Source: Saprospiraceae bacterium (GTDB lineage: Bacteria > Bacteroidota > Bacteroidia > Chitinophagales > Saprospiraceae). From it: a stretch of 64,000 nt of DNA. How positions within the stretch are numbered: position 1 is the stretch's first letter; every line of letters starts with the position of its first letter. Positions 45,483 through 53,189 of this stretch are shown piece after piece. The notes beneath the pieces were generated by a model. It saw nothing but the letters and a program-made list of their open reading frames with translations. It did not search any database and had not been told where the DNA came from. The position numbers and the translations under genes were made by a program. The stretch is from NCBI GenBank assembly GCA_016720635.1, contig JADKKF010000009.1, positions 62,001 through 126,000 on the forward strand, written 5' to 3'.

Positions 45483-45528
45483 TATAACCATTACCATTCT
45501 ACCAGATAGAATACAGTAGTAAAAAAAT

Positions 45529-45642
45529 GCGACAGTGATAGAAGTGGTCGTCGAATCTCTGTAAGAGAGGAGACGAGTCTCGTAGAGACCGACGCGAAGC
45601 AAAGCCACGAATAGCACGTTCGAGCCAGCGGCTCGGGTCGCC
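45529..45642 (+). repeat. Structured intergenic repeat, copy 8
   Basis: The closing helix is GCGAC 45529-45533 with GTCGC 45637-45641, a third base combination for this helix. Hairpins are TCTCT/AGAGA (45556-45560 with 45564-45568), GTCTC/GAGAC (45577-45581 with 45585-45589) and the 3' CGAGCC/GGCTCG (45621-45626 with 45630-45635). The core reads GAGACCGACGCGAAGC, diverged from CGAAACGAAGTG. It lies between convergent hflX and the next gene. Confidence 0.8.
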
Positions 45643-45703
45643 CAAATAATCAACTAGAAGTATTATTACACCCAGTGAAAGACTACTTCGTATGTGTGAA
45701 AGG

Positions 45704-46603
45704 CTAATTTTTATCGGATCTATTGCGATCAAAGATCTCTGAGGAGAGCAAATCGATAGGGGTTCCATAATGTCGCCAGATACCGTTTTCGAGCTTCATG
45801 ACTTCAAAGGTACCGTCTGGGACGTTGACCAATCCTGCTTTGGGGTGCCCGCTATTGACCGTGATGAGGTGGTTGAAAAAAATTTGATTTTTGGTGAAAT
45901 CGAAATTGAGTGAAACAACAGCTTTAGGGGCATAATCCAGCTTGAAACGAGCTTTTTCGATCATGTCGCCATTGTATTCAATCTTGAAAACTGGAGAACC
46001 GAAATTAGCTTGACCGTGACTAAAGTCTAGGACGTCAATAAATTTTCTGCTCTTAAATGGCCCAAGCCCTCGAAAACCAAAGAGAAGATATTTTCTACCT
46101 TTTGCCGATTCGAATTGGTAAATATTGTAGTACAGTGCCCCATACCAAGCGGATGCATCGTAAGAATCGTAATCGAACCCGTCGCCATAAACATTGGGGT
46201 CATCATGAAGCTCAATGATGGTCCCATCATTTTTTTGCAAAATGCCCCAATATTCATATTGTACGAACATGTGATTGAGCTGGGCGGAGAAAATTCTGAA
46301 ACTAGAGTCTTGTGGATATAACACGGAGACCCAATTCATATGGCTGAGATCAAGATGGAAACTATTGGGTTGTTGAAGGCATTCTATGGTAAGTTTTTTT
46401 GCGTCTTCAAAGTATTTTTGGCGGTCTTCAAGAGCGATGGTGTCGAAAATGGTGAGGTGCAAAAGGCTATCTACTCTGCCCATATCGGGGCGTGTCTGAG
46501 CGGCAGTTTCATGTGTTAAAAATAATATATATGTAAAAACCGAAACCCCCATCAAAAGTTTTGATATTAGACCACAGACATTATATTTAATAATATATGA
46601 CAT
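45704..46603 (-). CDS. Unknown exported protein
   Basis: The 299-residue protein has an N-terminal hydrophobic segment (about 12-36, LLMGVSVFTYILFLTHETAAQ) that looks like a signal peptide, so export is likely. The body has blocks MNWVSVLYPQDSSFRIFSAQL, split here as MNWVSVLYPQDSSF and RIFSAQL, then ASAWYGALYYNIY, YLLFGFRGLG and SPVFKIEYNGDM, suggesting a beta-rich fold. I recognise no family. It is a single minus-strand gene between repeat copy 8 and cutA. A start at a later Met is possible but would remove the signal. Confidence 0.7.
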   Translation of the reverse strand: MSYIIKYNVCGLISKLLMGVSVFTYILFLTHETAAQTRPDMGRVDSLLHLTIFDTIALEDRQKYFEDAKKLTIECLQQPNSFHLDLSHMNWVSVLYPQDSSFRIFSAQLNHMFVQYEYWGILQKNDGTIIELHDDPNVYGDGFDYDSYDASAWYGALYYNIYQFESAKGRKYLLFGFRGLGPFKSRKFIDVLDFSHGQANFGSPVFKIEYNGDMIEKARFKLDYAPKAVVSLNFDFTKNQIFFNHLITVNSGHPKAGLVNVPDGTFEVMKLENGIWRHYGTPIDLLSSEIFDRNRSDKN

Positions 46604-46690
46604 AAAACAGGTTGTTTTTGACTACAAAGATACTACTATTGATATAAAATTTTATAACGAATGAAAATCTTCATTATTGTCTTTTTGGAG

Positions 46691-47005
46691 TTAAAAACCT
46701 TGGGTACATTCGCGAGTAACCCAATCAAGAAAAGGTGGGACAGAATTGGCTTCAAAATCTATGACACAAGGTATTTCGTAAGGGTGGAGGGCTAAAATAA
46801 TTTCCTTAGTCTTGGCTAGATTTTCTTGAGTTGTTTTGATTAAAACGCTGAACTCCTCTGCTTGTTGGACTTTCCCTTCCCATCTATATACAGAGGTACT
46901 TATAAATATATTGGCACAGGCAACCAAGCGAAGACTTATTAGGCTTTCTATGATAGAAATTGCTTTTTCTTTGTCGTCGAGGGTGGTGTAAATCAGGGCC
47001 AACAT
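46691..47005 (-). CDS. cutA: Divalent-cation tolerance protein CutA
   Basis: I place the start at 47005 (MLALIYTTLDD); an ATG at 47038 would put the first codons in the terminator of the upstream gene. The 104-residue protein matches CutA throughout: LIYTTLDDKEKAI, LVACANIF, VYRWEGKVQQAEEFSVLIKTT (parts: VYRWEGK, EEFSVLIKTT) and ALHPYEIPCVI. CutA1 forms stable cytoplasmic trimers linked to copper tolerance; its molecular role is not settled. It is on the same strand as the PDZ gene but behind a terminator. Confidence 0.92.
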   Translation of the reverse strand: MLALIYTTLDDKEKAISIIESLISLRLVACANIFISTSVYRWEGKVQQAEEFSVLIKTTQENLAKTKEIILALHPYEIPCVIDFEANSVPPFLDWVTRECTQGF

Positions 47006-47036
47006 CGGTATAATATATTTAAATTTGGAATAAAAC

Positions 47037-47066
47037 AAAATAGCCAGAGAAGATCCCTGGCTATTT
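47037..47066 (-). terminator. Rho-independent terminator after the PDZ-protein gene
   Basis: AAATAGCCAG (47038-47047) pairs with CTGGCTATTT (47057-47066), ten pairs with a nine-base apical region. On the minus strand a U-containing tract follows. It lies 13 bases after the PDZ gene stop and explains why cutA should start further downstream. Confidence 0.85.
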
Positions 47067-47079
47067 ATAAATTATTTAT

Positions 47080-48126
47080 TTATAGTTTGATGGTTTTTCT
47101 TTTGGGCTTAGGCTCCTCTTTTTTCAAATTTAGGCTGAGGGTCGTCGTAGCGCCATTTCTTACAACTGTGGCATTAACTTTCTCTTGTCCGCTGTTTTCT
47201 TTCAATGCATCTTGCAGGTCATCGATATCGTCAATGCGGTCGCCTGCGATTTGAGTGATCAAATCACCCACTTTAAATCCAGCTTTTGCACCCAGACCAT
47301 TTTCATCAACCGACTTGACTTCTACTCCTGATTTGTCTTCTCTTTCTTCAACTTGTACATCTAGTTTCACGCCACCAAAGCCCCTGAATCCTCCGATTCC
47401 AAAACCATCCTTTGGAAACATCTCCATGATCCTTTCAGGCATCTCACCCATATTGAAATCAAAGCGGTCGAAGTCATCGGAATCGCTGGCTGTTAATTTT
47501 GCTTTAACTTCATGGCTCTTGCCATCTCTCAGATAAGTAACCGCAATGGTTTCATTCAGTGAAAAACCAGCTATCTTAGCTATCAACTCATCGTTATTGA
47601 GTATATTGGTTTGGTTGATTTTAGTGATGATGTCGCCTTTGCGTAGACCCGCCTTTTCGGCAGGGCTATCCTCGATAACTGACTGGACTACTGCCCCTTG
47701 TTTTTTCTCACCCTCTGGACCTAAATTTACACCAAGTCTCGGTTTTTGATCCTTTTGGTTCCAGTCAAAACCCTTGCCGTCATGTCTTCGATCGTTGTCA
47801 CCAAATCTATTGAAAAAGTGGTAAAAATGGTTCCTTTCATCGCCATTGGGGCCACTTTGTGTGATGGCTTCCTTATCCTGAAAATCTGGCATTTCAAAAT
47901 TTCTTTCTTTCAATAATTTTTGGATTTCAGCGTCATTGACTTCATCTCCTTCTTTGACGATGGTTTCGACTTTCTTTTGACCATTTTCATCCGTATATTC
48001 TTTTATGATCATCACCTTTTTCTCCACTTTCTGCTTCGTTTGGGCTAATAAAGGGAATCTATCTAAACCAATCAATACGACTAGTGCGGCTAAAACCTTA
48101 AGCGACTGAACTACAAATTTTTCCAT
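47080..48126 (-). CDS. Periplasmic protein with two PDZ domains
   Basis: The 348-residue protein has a signal peptide (MEKFVVQSLKVLAALVVLIG..., cut near LLAQ, residue 29) and a charged region. PDZ domain 1 lies at about 128-215 (RLGVNLGPEG, VQSVIEDSPAEKAGLRKGDIITKI as parts DSPAEKAGL and RKGDIITKI). PDZ domain 2 is at about 250-338 (VKSVDENGLGAKAGFKVGD, LITQIAGDRI). No trypsin-like protease domain is present, so it is not a full DegP/HtrA enzyme. PDZ pairs bind C-terminal peptides and may act in envelope quality control. It is divergent from the sensor kinase gene, which could place it under that system; this is inference. Confidence 0.88.
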   Translation of the reverse strand: MEKFVVQSLKVLAALVVLIGLDRFPLLAQTKQKVEKKVMIIKEYTDENGQKKVETIVKEGDEVNDAEIQKLLKERNFEMPDFQDKEAITQSGPNGDERNHFYHFFNRFGDNDRRHDGKGFDWNQKDQKPRLGVNLGPEGEKKQGAVVQSVIEDSPAEKAGLRKGDIITKINQTNILNNDELIAKIAGFSLNETIAVTYLRDGKSHEVKAKLTASDSDDFDRFDFNMGEMPERIMEMFPKDGFGIGGFRGFGGVKLDVQVEEREDKSGVEVKSVDENGLGAKAGFKVGDLITQIAGDRIDDIDDLQDALKENSGQEKVNATVVRNGATTTLSLNLKKEEPKPKRKTIKL

Positions 48127-48415
48127 TGGTAATAATACTTTTAAAACTAATAAAAATAATAAATGACGTTATATGTAACTCAAAATTAAGCACTTAAAAT
48201 GTTACCTTAAGGCTAAATGGACGTTAAATTTTCGTTAAACTGCCTCAAAGATTTATATCTAGATATAAAATCGCGGTTTGATTCGGTATTCTCTGTTTTA
48301 TCTACGACATCAAATAGTAAAATATCAAGGGTATATAAAGCAGCATTTAAAGAAAAAAATGTCTTGATAATAAATCAAATATATAGGTGTTAAAATTAAT
48401 ATTTGTTCCATCTTT

Positions 48416-49810
48416 GTGAAAAATTTAGTCCAAAATTTGTTGAGTAGAAATACAATTCTGATTGTAGCCCTTTTGATGTCATTGTCCTTACTAGGGATCA
48501 TAGGCATACAGGTGTATTGGATTATATTTCAAGTGGAATTGAACGAAAAGACCTTGGATAATAATGTCCTCAGTGCCATGCGATCGGTAGCAGAAGCAGT
48601 AGAAAAAAAGGAGGAGGACTGTGCTAAGCAAGATCAGGCCTTGATCACCAAAACTTATGACCGTCTGGTCGAACAAACATTATATACGGCCAGTGCCAAA
48701 AGGGCCATAGACGAAAAAATCAATTTGCAACATCTAGACAATATACTGCGACAGCAACTGTTAGAGCACAATATCAACTTGGATTATAACTACGGTGTAT
48801 TTGATCAAAATTTCGATTATTACGCCATCGTGGACAATCAATATCAAGTAAAGCCGAATACAAAAAACTTAGTACATACGGGCATTTTTAAAAAATTGGA
48901 TGTTTCGAAATATCAAGTAAAACTGTTCGAGCGGCACGCAGATTATGGCACCATGGGCGAATTGAGGGTATATTTCCCTAATAAGTTCAAATTGATTTGG
49001 TCCAATGTATGGAAATCAGCCATAGCCTCTGGGATTTTCACTGCAATTATATTGTTTTGTTTCGTTTATACGCTCGTCGTCATCGTGAGACAGAAAAAAT
49101 TGTCGGAAATGAAGAACGATTTTATCAACAACATGACGCATGAGTTTAAGACGCCTATTGCTACGATTTCACTAGCTACGGATTCTATAAAAAGTCCCAC
49201 CATCATTGAGAATAAAGACAAAATCAATCGCTTTTTGAATATCATCAAGCAGGAGAATAAGCGGATGCTCAGTCAAGTTGAAAAAGTCTTGCAAATGGCA
49301 CTAATAGAAAAGCAAGATTTTAAATTGAATCTAGAAAAATTATCGCTACACGATATCATCTTGCAAGCGGTAGAATATGCTAATCTACAAGCCGAGCAGA
49401 AAGGTGGGGTGGTCTGCGTAGATCTAGGGGCCATCGATGACACCATCGAAGGCGATCAAACTCATATCAGCAATATCATCCACAATCTTTTGGACAACGC
49501 GAACAAATATTCGCCAGAAAAGCCCAATATCACGGTATCAACCGCCCAGACATATCAAGGCGTAAAGGTATCCATCAAAGACGAAGGAATTGGTATGACG
49601 AAAGAGCAAAAAAAGCATATCTTTGAGAAGTTTTATCGTGCGCATACTGGAAATTTACACGATGTCAAAGGATTCGGTTTGGGGCTTTCCTACGTAAAAA
49701 CAATGGTCTTAGCCCATCGAGGGGATATACAAGTGATATCCGAACTAGGTAAAGGCAGTACATTTATAATTACCTTTCCACACAAGATTTTGGACAAAAA
49801 CAACGTTTAA
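48416..49810 (+). CDS. Membrane sensor histidine kinase (OmpR-partner type)
   Basis: The start is a GTG at 48416; a later start would cut the first transmembrane helix (about 14-38). The 464-residue protein has a periplasmic sensor region (about 39-200), a second helix (about 202-224), and a HisKA domain with NNMTHEFKTPIAT (phospho-acceptor His242). HATPase boxes follow: NLLDNANKYSPEKP (N box), DEGIGM (G1), FEKFYRAHTGN (F) and GFGLGLSYVK (G2). The architecture matches Bacteroidota RprX-like kinases. It is encoded 46 bases before the regulator and is divergent from the PDZ gene. Confidence 0.94.
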   Translation: MKNLVQNLLSRNTILIVALLMSLSLLGIIGIQVYWIIFQVELNEKTLDNNVLSAMRSVAEAVEKKEEDCAKQDQALITKTYDRLVEQTLYTASAKRAIDEKINLQHLDNILRQQLLEHNINLDYNYGVFDQNFDYYAIVDNQYQVKPNTKNLVHTGIFKKLDVSKYQVKLFERHADYGTMGELRVYFPNKFKLIWSNVWKSAIASGIFTAIILFCFVYTLVVIVRQKKLSEMKNDFINNMTHEFKTPIATISLATDSIKSPTIIENKDKINRFLNIIKQENKRMLSQVEKVLQMALIEKQDFKLNLEKLSLHDIILQAVEYANLQAEQKGGVVCVDLGAIDDTIEGDQTHISNIIHNLLDNANKYSPEKPNITVSTAQTYQGVKVSIKDEGIGMTKEQKKHIFEKFYRAHTGNLHDVKGFGLGLSYVKTMVLAHRGDIQVISELGKGSTFIITFPHKILDKNNV

Positions 49811-49856
49811 TAAAAATAAAGTCTCTTAATATCCATATAAATTTATACAAATCATT

Positions 49857-50578
49857 ATGAACGGTAATAACCAAAAAATACTACTAGTAGAAGACGATCA
49901 AAATTTTGGCGATGTATTGCGGTCCTATCTTGAAATGCACGACTATATAGTGACTTTGGCTACAGATGGCTCTATTGGTAGTGATTTTTTAAGAAAATCA
50001 AAATATGATTTGTGCATTTTTGACGTGATGATGCCAAAAAAAGATGGCTTTACCTTGGCAAAAGAATTGAGGGAAAAGACAAGGACACACCTGTTATATT
50101 TTTGACTGCCAAGACGATGAAAGAAGATATCCTAGAAGGATTCAAATTAGGCGCAGATGACTATATCGCCAAGCCATTCAATTCTGAAGAGTTATTATAC
50201 AGAATCCAAGCTATCTTGAGACGCAAATTTGGCAAAGAGAACGAAGAAGACAATTTCAAAGAATTTACGATAGGAAAATATCATTTCAATTTTCCATTGC
50301 GCATATTGACATTTACACCGAATCCTAAAGAAGCACATAAGCTATCACCCAAAGAGGCGCTTTTGCTGAAGATGTTTTGCCAAAAAATCAATGAGGTACT
50401 GCCACGGTCAGAAGCCTTGACCAAGATTTGGAATGACGACAATTACTTCACCGCGAGGAGTATGGACGTTTTCGTGACCAAGTTGAGAAAATATTTTAAG
50501 AGCGACGAAAACATCGAAATCAATAATATCCACGGAAATGGTTTCCAACTGCTGGTAAGAATCCCTGTGGAAGAATAA
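49857..50578 (+). CDS. OmpR-family response regulator, frameshifted at 50074-50077
   Basis: The first frame has the receiver start (LLVEDDQN, phospho-acceptor Asp56 in IFDVMMPKKDG) and breaks at ELREKTRTHLL. The second resumes at FLTAKTMKEDIL, GADDYIAKPF and a winged-helix DNA-binding domain (LSPKEALLLKMFC, TARSMDVFVTKLRKYF, NNIHGNGFQL). Adding one A to the run of four at 50074-50077 gives ELREKDKDTPVIFLTAK and a normal 240-residue regulator. It should act with the kinase encoded just upstream, as in RprX/RprY pairs. The neat repair suggests a sequence error rather than a dead gene. Confidence 0.92.
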
Positions 50579-50677
50579 TTATGGGGAATTTTTGATTTGA
50601 TTTCAAAATAACCAAAATTCAAGTAGTTGAATTTGGACTTTTCTTTCTAGTTTTGTTGTTTAGAACCAATCCAAAAA

Positions 50678-51517
50678 ATGGACATACCAAAATTAGAAGT
50701 ACCACTGCAAAGAGACATTTGTTTTTTTGATTTAGAGACGACGGGCCTTAATGTCGTGAAGGATAGAATCGTGCAGATAGCCGTCGTCAAGTACTTTAAA
50801 AGTGGCAAAGACCCCATCACTTTTAACAGCCTTATAAATCCTGGTGTGCCAATCAGTGAAGAGTCTTCAGCCATCCATGGGATAACTGCTTCGATGGTCG
50901 CCAACAAACCTAGTTTTCAAGACATTGGAGACACGCTGTGGAAGCTATTTGACCAAGCGGATATAGGGGGTTACAATTCAGCCAGATTTGATATACCCTT
51001 GCTCATGGAAGAATTTGCTCGTATAGGGAAAGAGCTCGACATGTCGCATCGATCCAATATCGATGTTCAGCGGATATTTTACAAAATGGAACCAAGGACG
51101 CTAAAGGCGGCTTTGAAATTTTATTGTCAAAAAGAAATCGTCAATGCGCACAATGCCTTGGAAGATGTGGTAGCTACCATAGAAGTATTCAATGGCCAAC
51201 TGACCAAATATGAAGGCATCGAGCTAGAGGATGAAGATGGCGTCAAAAGCCCCTCTCCCATCGTTAGGAATATCAAGGAGCTGCACAAATTTACTGATGA
51301 TCTGAGTACTATCGACGGCACCCAAAAACTTAAATTCAATGCCAACAAGGAGGTGGTGTTTAATTTTGGAAAATATGCCGAAAGACTGGTTGGAAAGACG
51401 TGTTTTGAAGACAAGAATTTTTACAATTGGCTTCTTGAAAAGGAATTTACGCATCAAGTGAAGAAAATCGTACAAGCGGAGTACAAAAAATACGAAAAAA
51501 CACAATTCGCAAAATGA
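50678..51517 (+). CDS. DnaQ-like 3'-5' exonuclease
   Basis: The 279-residue protein has the DEDD exonuclease motifs: FFDLETTGL (Exo I, Asp18 and Glu20), YNSARFDIPLL (Exo II, about 95-105) and AHNALEDVVAT (Exo IIIe, His and Asp about 148-158). IHGITASMV is also typical of the DNA polymerase III epsilon family. The C-terminal 90 residues carry VFNFGKYAERLVGKTCFEDK, in parts VFNFGKYAERLVG and FYNWLLEKEF, a small extra domain common in Bacteroidota DnaQ-like proteins. It may be a repair or proofreading nuclease rather than the replicative epsilon subunit. Its end overlaps the next gene by four bases (ATGA). Confidence 0.9.
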   Translation: MDIPKLEVPLQRDICFFDLETTGLNVVKDRIVQIAVVKYFKSGKDPITFNSLINPGVPISEESSAIHGITASMVANKPSFQDIGDTLWKLFDQADIGGYNSARFDIPLLMEEFARIGKELDMSHRSNIDVQRIFYKMEPRTLKAALKFYCQKEIVNAHNALEDVVATIEVFNGQLTKYEGIELEDEDGVKSPSPIVRNIKELHKFTDDLSTIDGTQKLKFNANKEVVFNFGKYAERLVGKTCFEDKNFYNWLLEKEFTHQVKKIVQAEYKKYEKTQFAK

Positions 51518-52311
51518 GGTATATATTTTGCCTAATTCTTATAGGTTTTATGGTATCTTGCTATCAAAAAAAAGATGGCTGCTTGGATCCCTTGGCCACC
51601 AATTTTGATCCAAGTGCAGATAATACCTGCTGCTGCAATTATCCAAAAATCCAAATTCTCGTGTCGCTAAATTGGGGTTCAGATGTGTTTCGGTACAACA
51701 AAAAATATGTTGATGCTGTGGGAGATAGCGTTTCTTTTGGCTATTTTGGTGCTTTTTTACGTGATATTAAACTTACGGATCCCATGCGGCTGGTATATAC
51801 CAATGATGAAAAGCTTTCTGTCCAGTGCCAAATCAATCAATCCATCCAAATCGCTTCAACACAAAACGATTTGCTGCTCGTAACCAGAGATAGATCAGAA
51901 AACTATACTTTCGGTGTTTGGAGGATTGGCAACAATTTAATTGATAGCCTCGATTTTACAATTGGGTTGGGCGAGCTGCTCCCATTCGCTATAGAACAAA
52001 ATTTAGAATCATCAAATCCTCTAAATAAAAGTGGAAACATCATGTACGACTCCACGAATACTCGGTTCAGGTCCTTATTTTTGAGGTATAACACCGACAT
52101 CCAAAAGGATAGTGTTTCGTTGATAGATCCTTGGGATCAAAAATTCAAACTCAGTTCAACATTAAGGGCAACCATAGGAGAAGACTTGGTAGTAAATATC
52201 GTTTGGGACTTAAAAAAATTGTTTTCTGGTATTTCCTTTAAGAACGATGGTCGGAGCACAATTGGAAACAAAATAAAAACGAATATTAAGAATAGCATAA
52301 ATCTAAAATAA
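51514..52311 (+). CDS. MbnP-like lipoprotein
   Basis: The 265-residue protein has a lipobox GFMVSC (Cys16) after a short hydrophobic signal. A cysteine-rich motif GCLDPLATNFDPSADNTCCC lies at about 22-41; the DPxATNFDPSA phrase recurs in Bacteroidota surface proteins. The rest follows the MbnP pattern: VSLNWGSDVFRYNKKYVDAVGD, given as VSLNWGSDVFRYN, then YFGAFLRDIKLTD and FTIGLGELLPFAI. MbnP proteins are periplasmic or outer-membrane partners of MbnH-type peroxidases in copper or methanobactin contexts. No such partner is nearby, so the role is open. It is translationally coupled to the exonuclease gene. Confidence 0.75.
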   Translation: MRYIFCLILIGFMVSCYQKKDGCLDPLATNFDPSADNTCCCNYPKIQILVSLNWGSDVFRYNKKYVDAVGDSVSFGYFGAFLRDIKLTDPMRLVYTNDEKLSVQCQINQSIQIASTQNDLLLVTRDRSENYTFGVWRIGNNLIDSLDFTIGLGELLPFAIEQNLESSNPLNKSGNIMYDSTNTRFRSLFLRYNTDIQKDSVSLIDPWDQKFKLSSTLRATIGEDLVVNIVWDLKKLFSGISFKNDGRSTIGNKIKTNIKNSINLK

Positions 52312-52321
52312 TACATTGTCA

Positions 52322-52732
52322 ATGAACTATTGGTTATTAAAATCTGAGCCTGAAACTTACTCTTGGGAGGATCTGCTCAAAGAAGAGATAGGGACTTGGG
52401 ATGGGGTGCGAAATTATGCGGCGCGTCTGCACCTTAGACAGATGAAACTTGGTGATCTTTGCTTTTTTTATTACAGCGTCAGTGTCAAATCCATCATAGG
52501 TATCGTAGAAGTAGTAGAAGAAGCATTTCAGGATCCAACGGATGATACTGGCATATGGTCGGCTATCAGAGTGAAACCCATAAAGCTTTTGGAAAATCCG
52601 ATACCTTTGCAAAAATTAAAAGAGAATCCATTTTTTGAAAAATTGATTTTGCTCAATAATACGCGTCTATCGGTCCAACCTGTGTCCGATATAGAATTTA
52701 ACGAAATATTAAAACTTTCGAAGTTTCGTTAG
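52322..52732 (+). CDS. EVE-domain protein
   Basis: I start at ATG 52322 (MNYWLLKSEPETY); a TTG two codons earlier adds nothing. The 136-residue protein is a complete EVE domain of the thymocyte nuclear protein 1 type: YWLLKSEPETYSWEDL, GTWDGVRNYAARLHLRQM, LCFFYYS and IIGIVEVVEEAF, ending in the KLILLNNTRLSVQPVSD block, in parts LILLNNTRLSVQPVS. EVE domains are PUA-like folds that read modified bases or RNA and occur in anti-phage systems and housekeeping alike. Nothing beside it indicates a defence role. It lies ten bases after the MbnP-like gene, in the same operon. Confidence 0.93.
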   Translation: MNYWLLKSEPETYSWEDLLKEEIGTWDGVRNYAARLHLRQMKLGDLCFFYYSVSVKSIIGIVEVVEEAFQDPTDDTGIWSAIRVKPIKLLENPIPLQKLKENPFFEKLILLNNTRLSVQPVSDIEFNEILKLSKFR

Positions 52733-52751
52733 GAAATTAAAACAATCTTTC

Positions 52752-52759
52752 TATATTTG
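52752..52759 (+). promoter_or_regulatory. Possible -7 box upstream of repeat copy 9
   Basis: TATATTTG matches TAnnTTTG and lies 20 bases after the EVE gene stop and 48 before repeat copy 9. If used, it would make an RNA containing the repeat and the small downstream gene. No clear -33 box was seen. Confidence 0.4.
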
Positions 52760-52807
52760 TAACATTGTGGGGATTCAAAACCCTATGAAAACATATCGTG
52801 GATAGGT

Positions 52808-52927
52808 GCGTGAGGGGTGGTAGAGACGCCTTAGGCGGTCTAGTCGAGTCACTCTCAGTGACGAGGCTAGACGGAACTCTCGAACGACCCGACCCGAATT
52901 CGTCCACTAGACGATGAGGGACACGCC
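52808..52927 (+). repeat. Structured intergenic repeat, copy 9
   Basis: The closing helix is GCGTG 52808-52812 with CACGC 52922-52926. Hairpins are CGCC/GGCG (52827-52830 with 52834-52837), GTCAC/GTGAC (52848-52852 with 52858-52862) and the 3' CGTC/GACG (52901-52904 with 52910-52913). The linker reads CGACCCGACCCGA. The 5' end GCGTGAGGGGTGG agrees with copy 6. It lies between the EVE gene and the small Lys-rich protein gene. Confidence 0.85.
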
Positions 52928-52970
52928 ATCTATAATATTTAGGGTATTATATAACTAAACTTGACAGCAA

Positions 52971-53189
52971 ATGAAATTAGAACAATCATCATCTACGCAA
53001 GCTTTTTCTCCGAAATCATGGGTATTTTCGATGATTCATATAGCAATTTGCGGATTATTGGTAGGATCTACGGTACAATGCAAGGTCAAATATGGATGTC
53101 CTGGGGACACATACCACTACAAGGCAAAACCGTCCAAAAAGGCATCTAAAGGTCTTTTCGACAAGAAGACAACCAAGAAAATGGGCTAA
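52971..53189 (+). CDS. Small lysine-rich membrane or lipoprotein-like protein
   Basis: The 72-residue protein has a hydrophobic segment (about 18-34, VFSMIHIAICGLLVGST), then VQCKVKYGCPGDTYHYKAK and a basic tail (KKASKGLFDKKTTKKMG). A cysteine just after the hydrophobic segment may be a lipid site, although the charges before it are weak. I have an impression of similar short KxKYGCP...Lys-rich proteins in related Bacteroidota, but cannot name a family. An alternative frame from 52961 is less protein-like. Its stop overlaps that of the convergent protease gene by four bases. Confidence 0.55.
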   Translation: MKLEQSSSTQAFSPKSWVFSMIHIAICGLLVGSTVQCKVKYGCPGDTYHYKAKPSKKASKGLFDKKTTKKMG

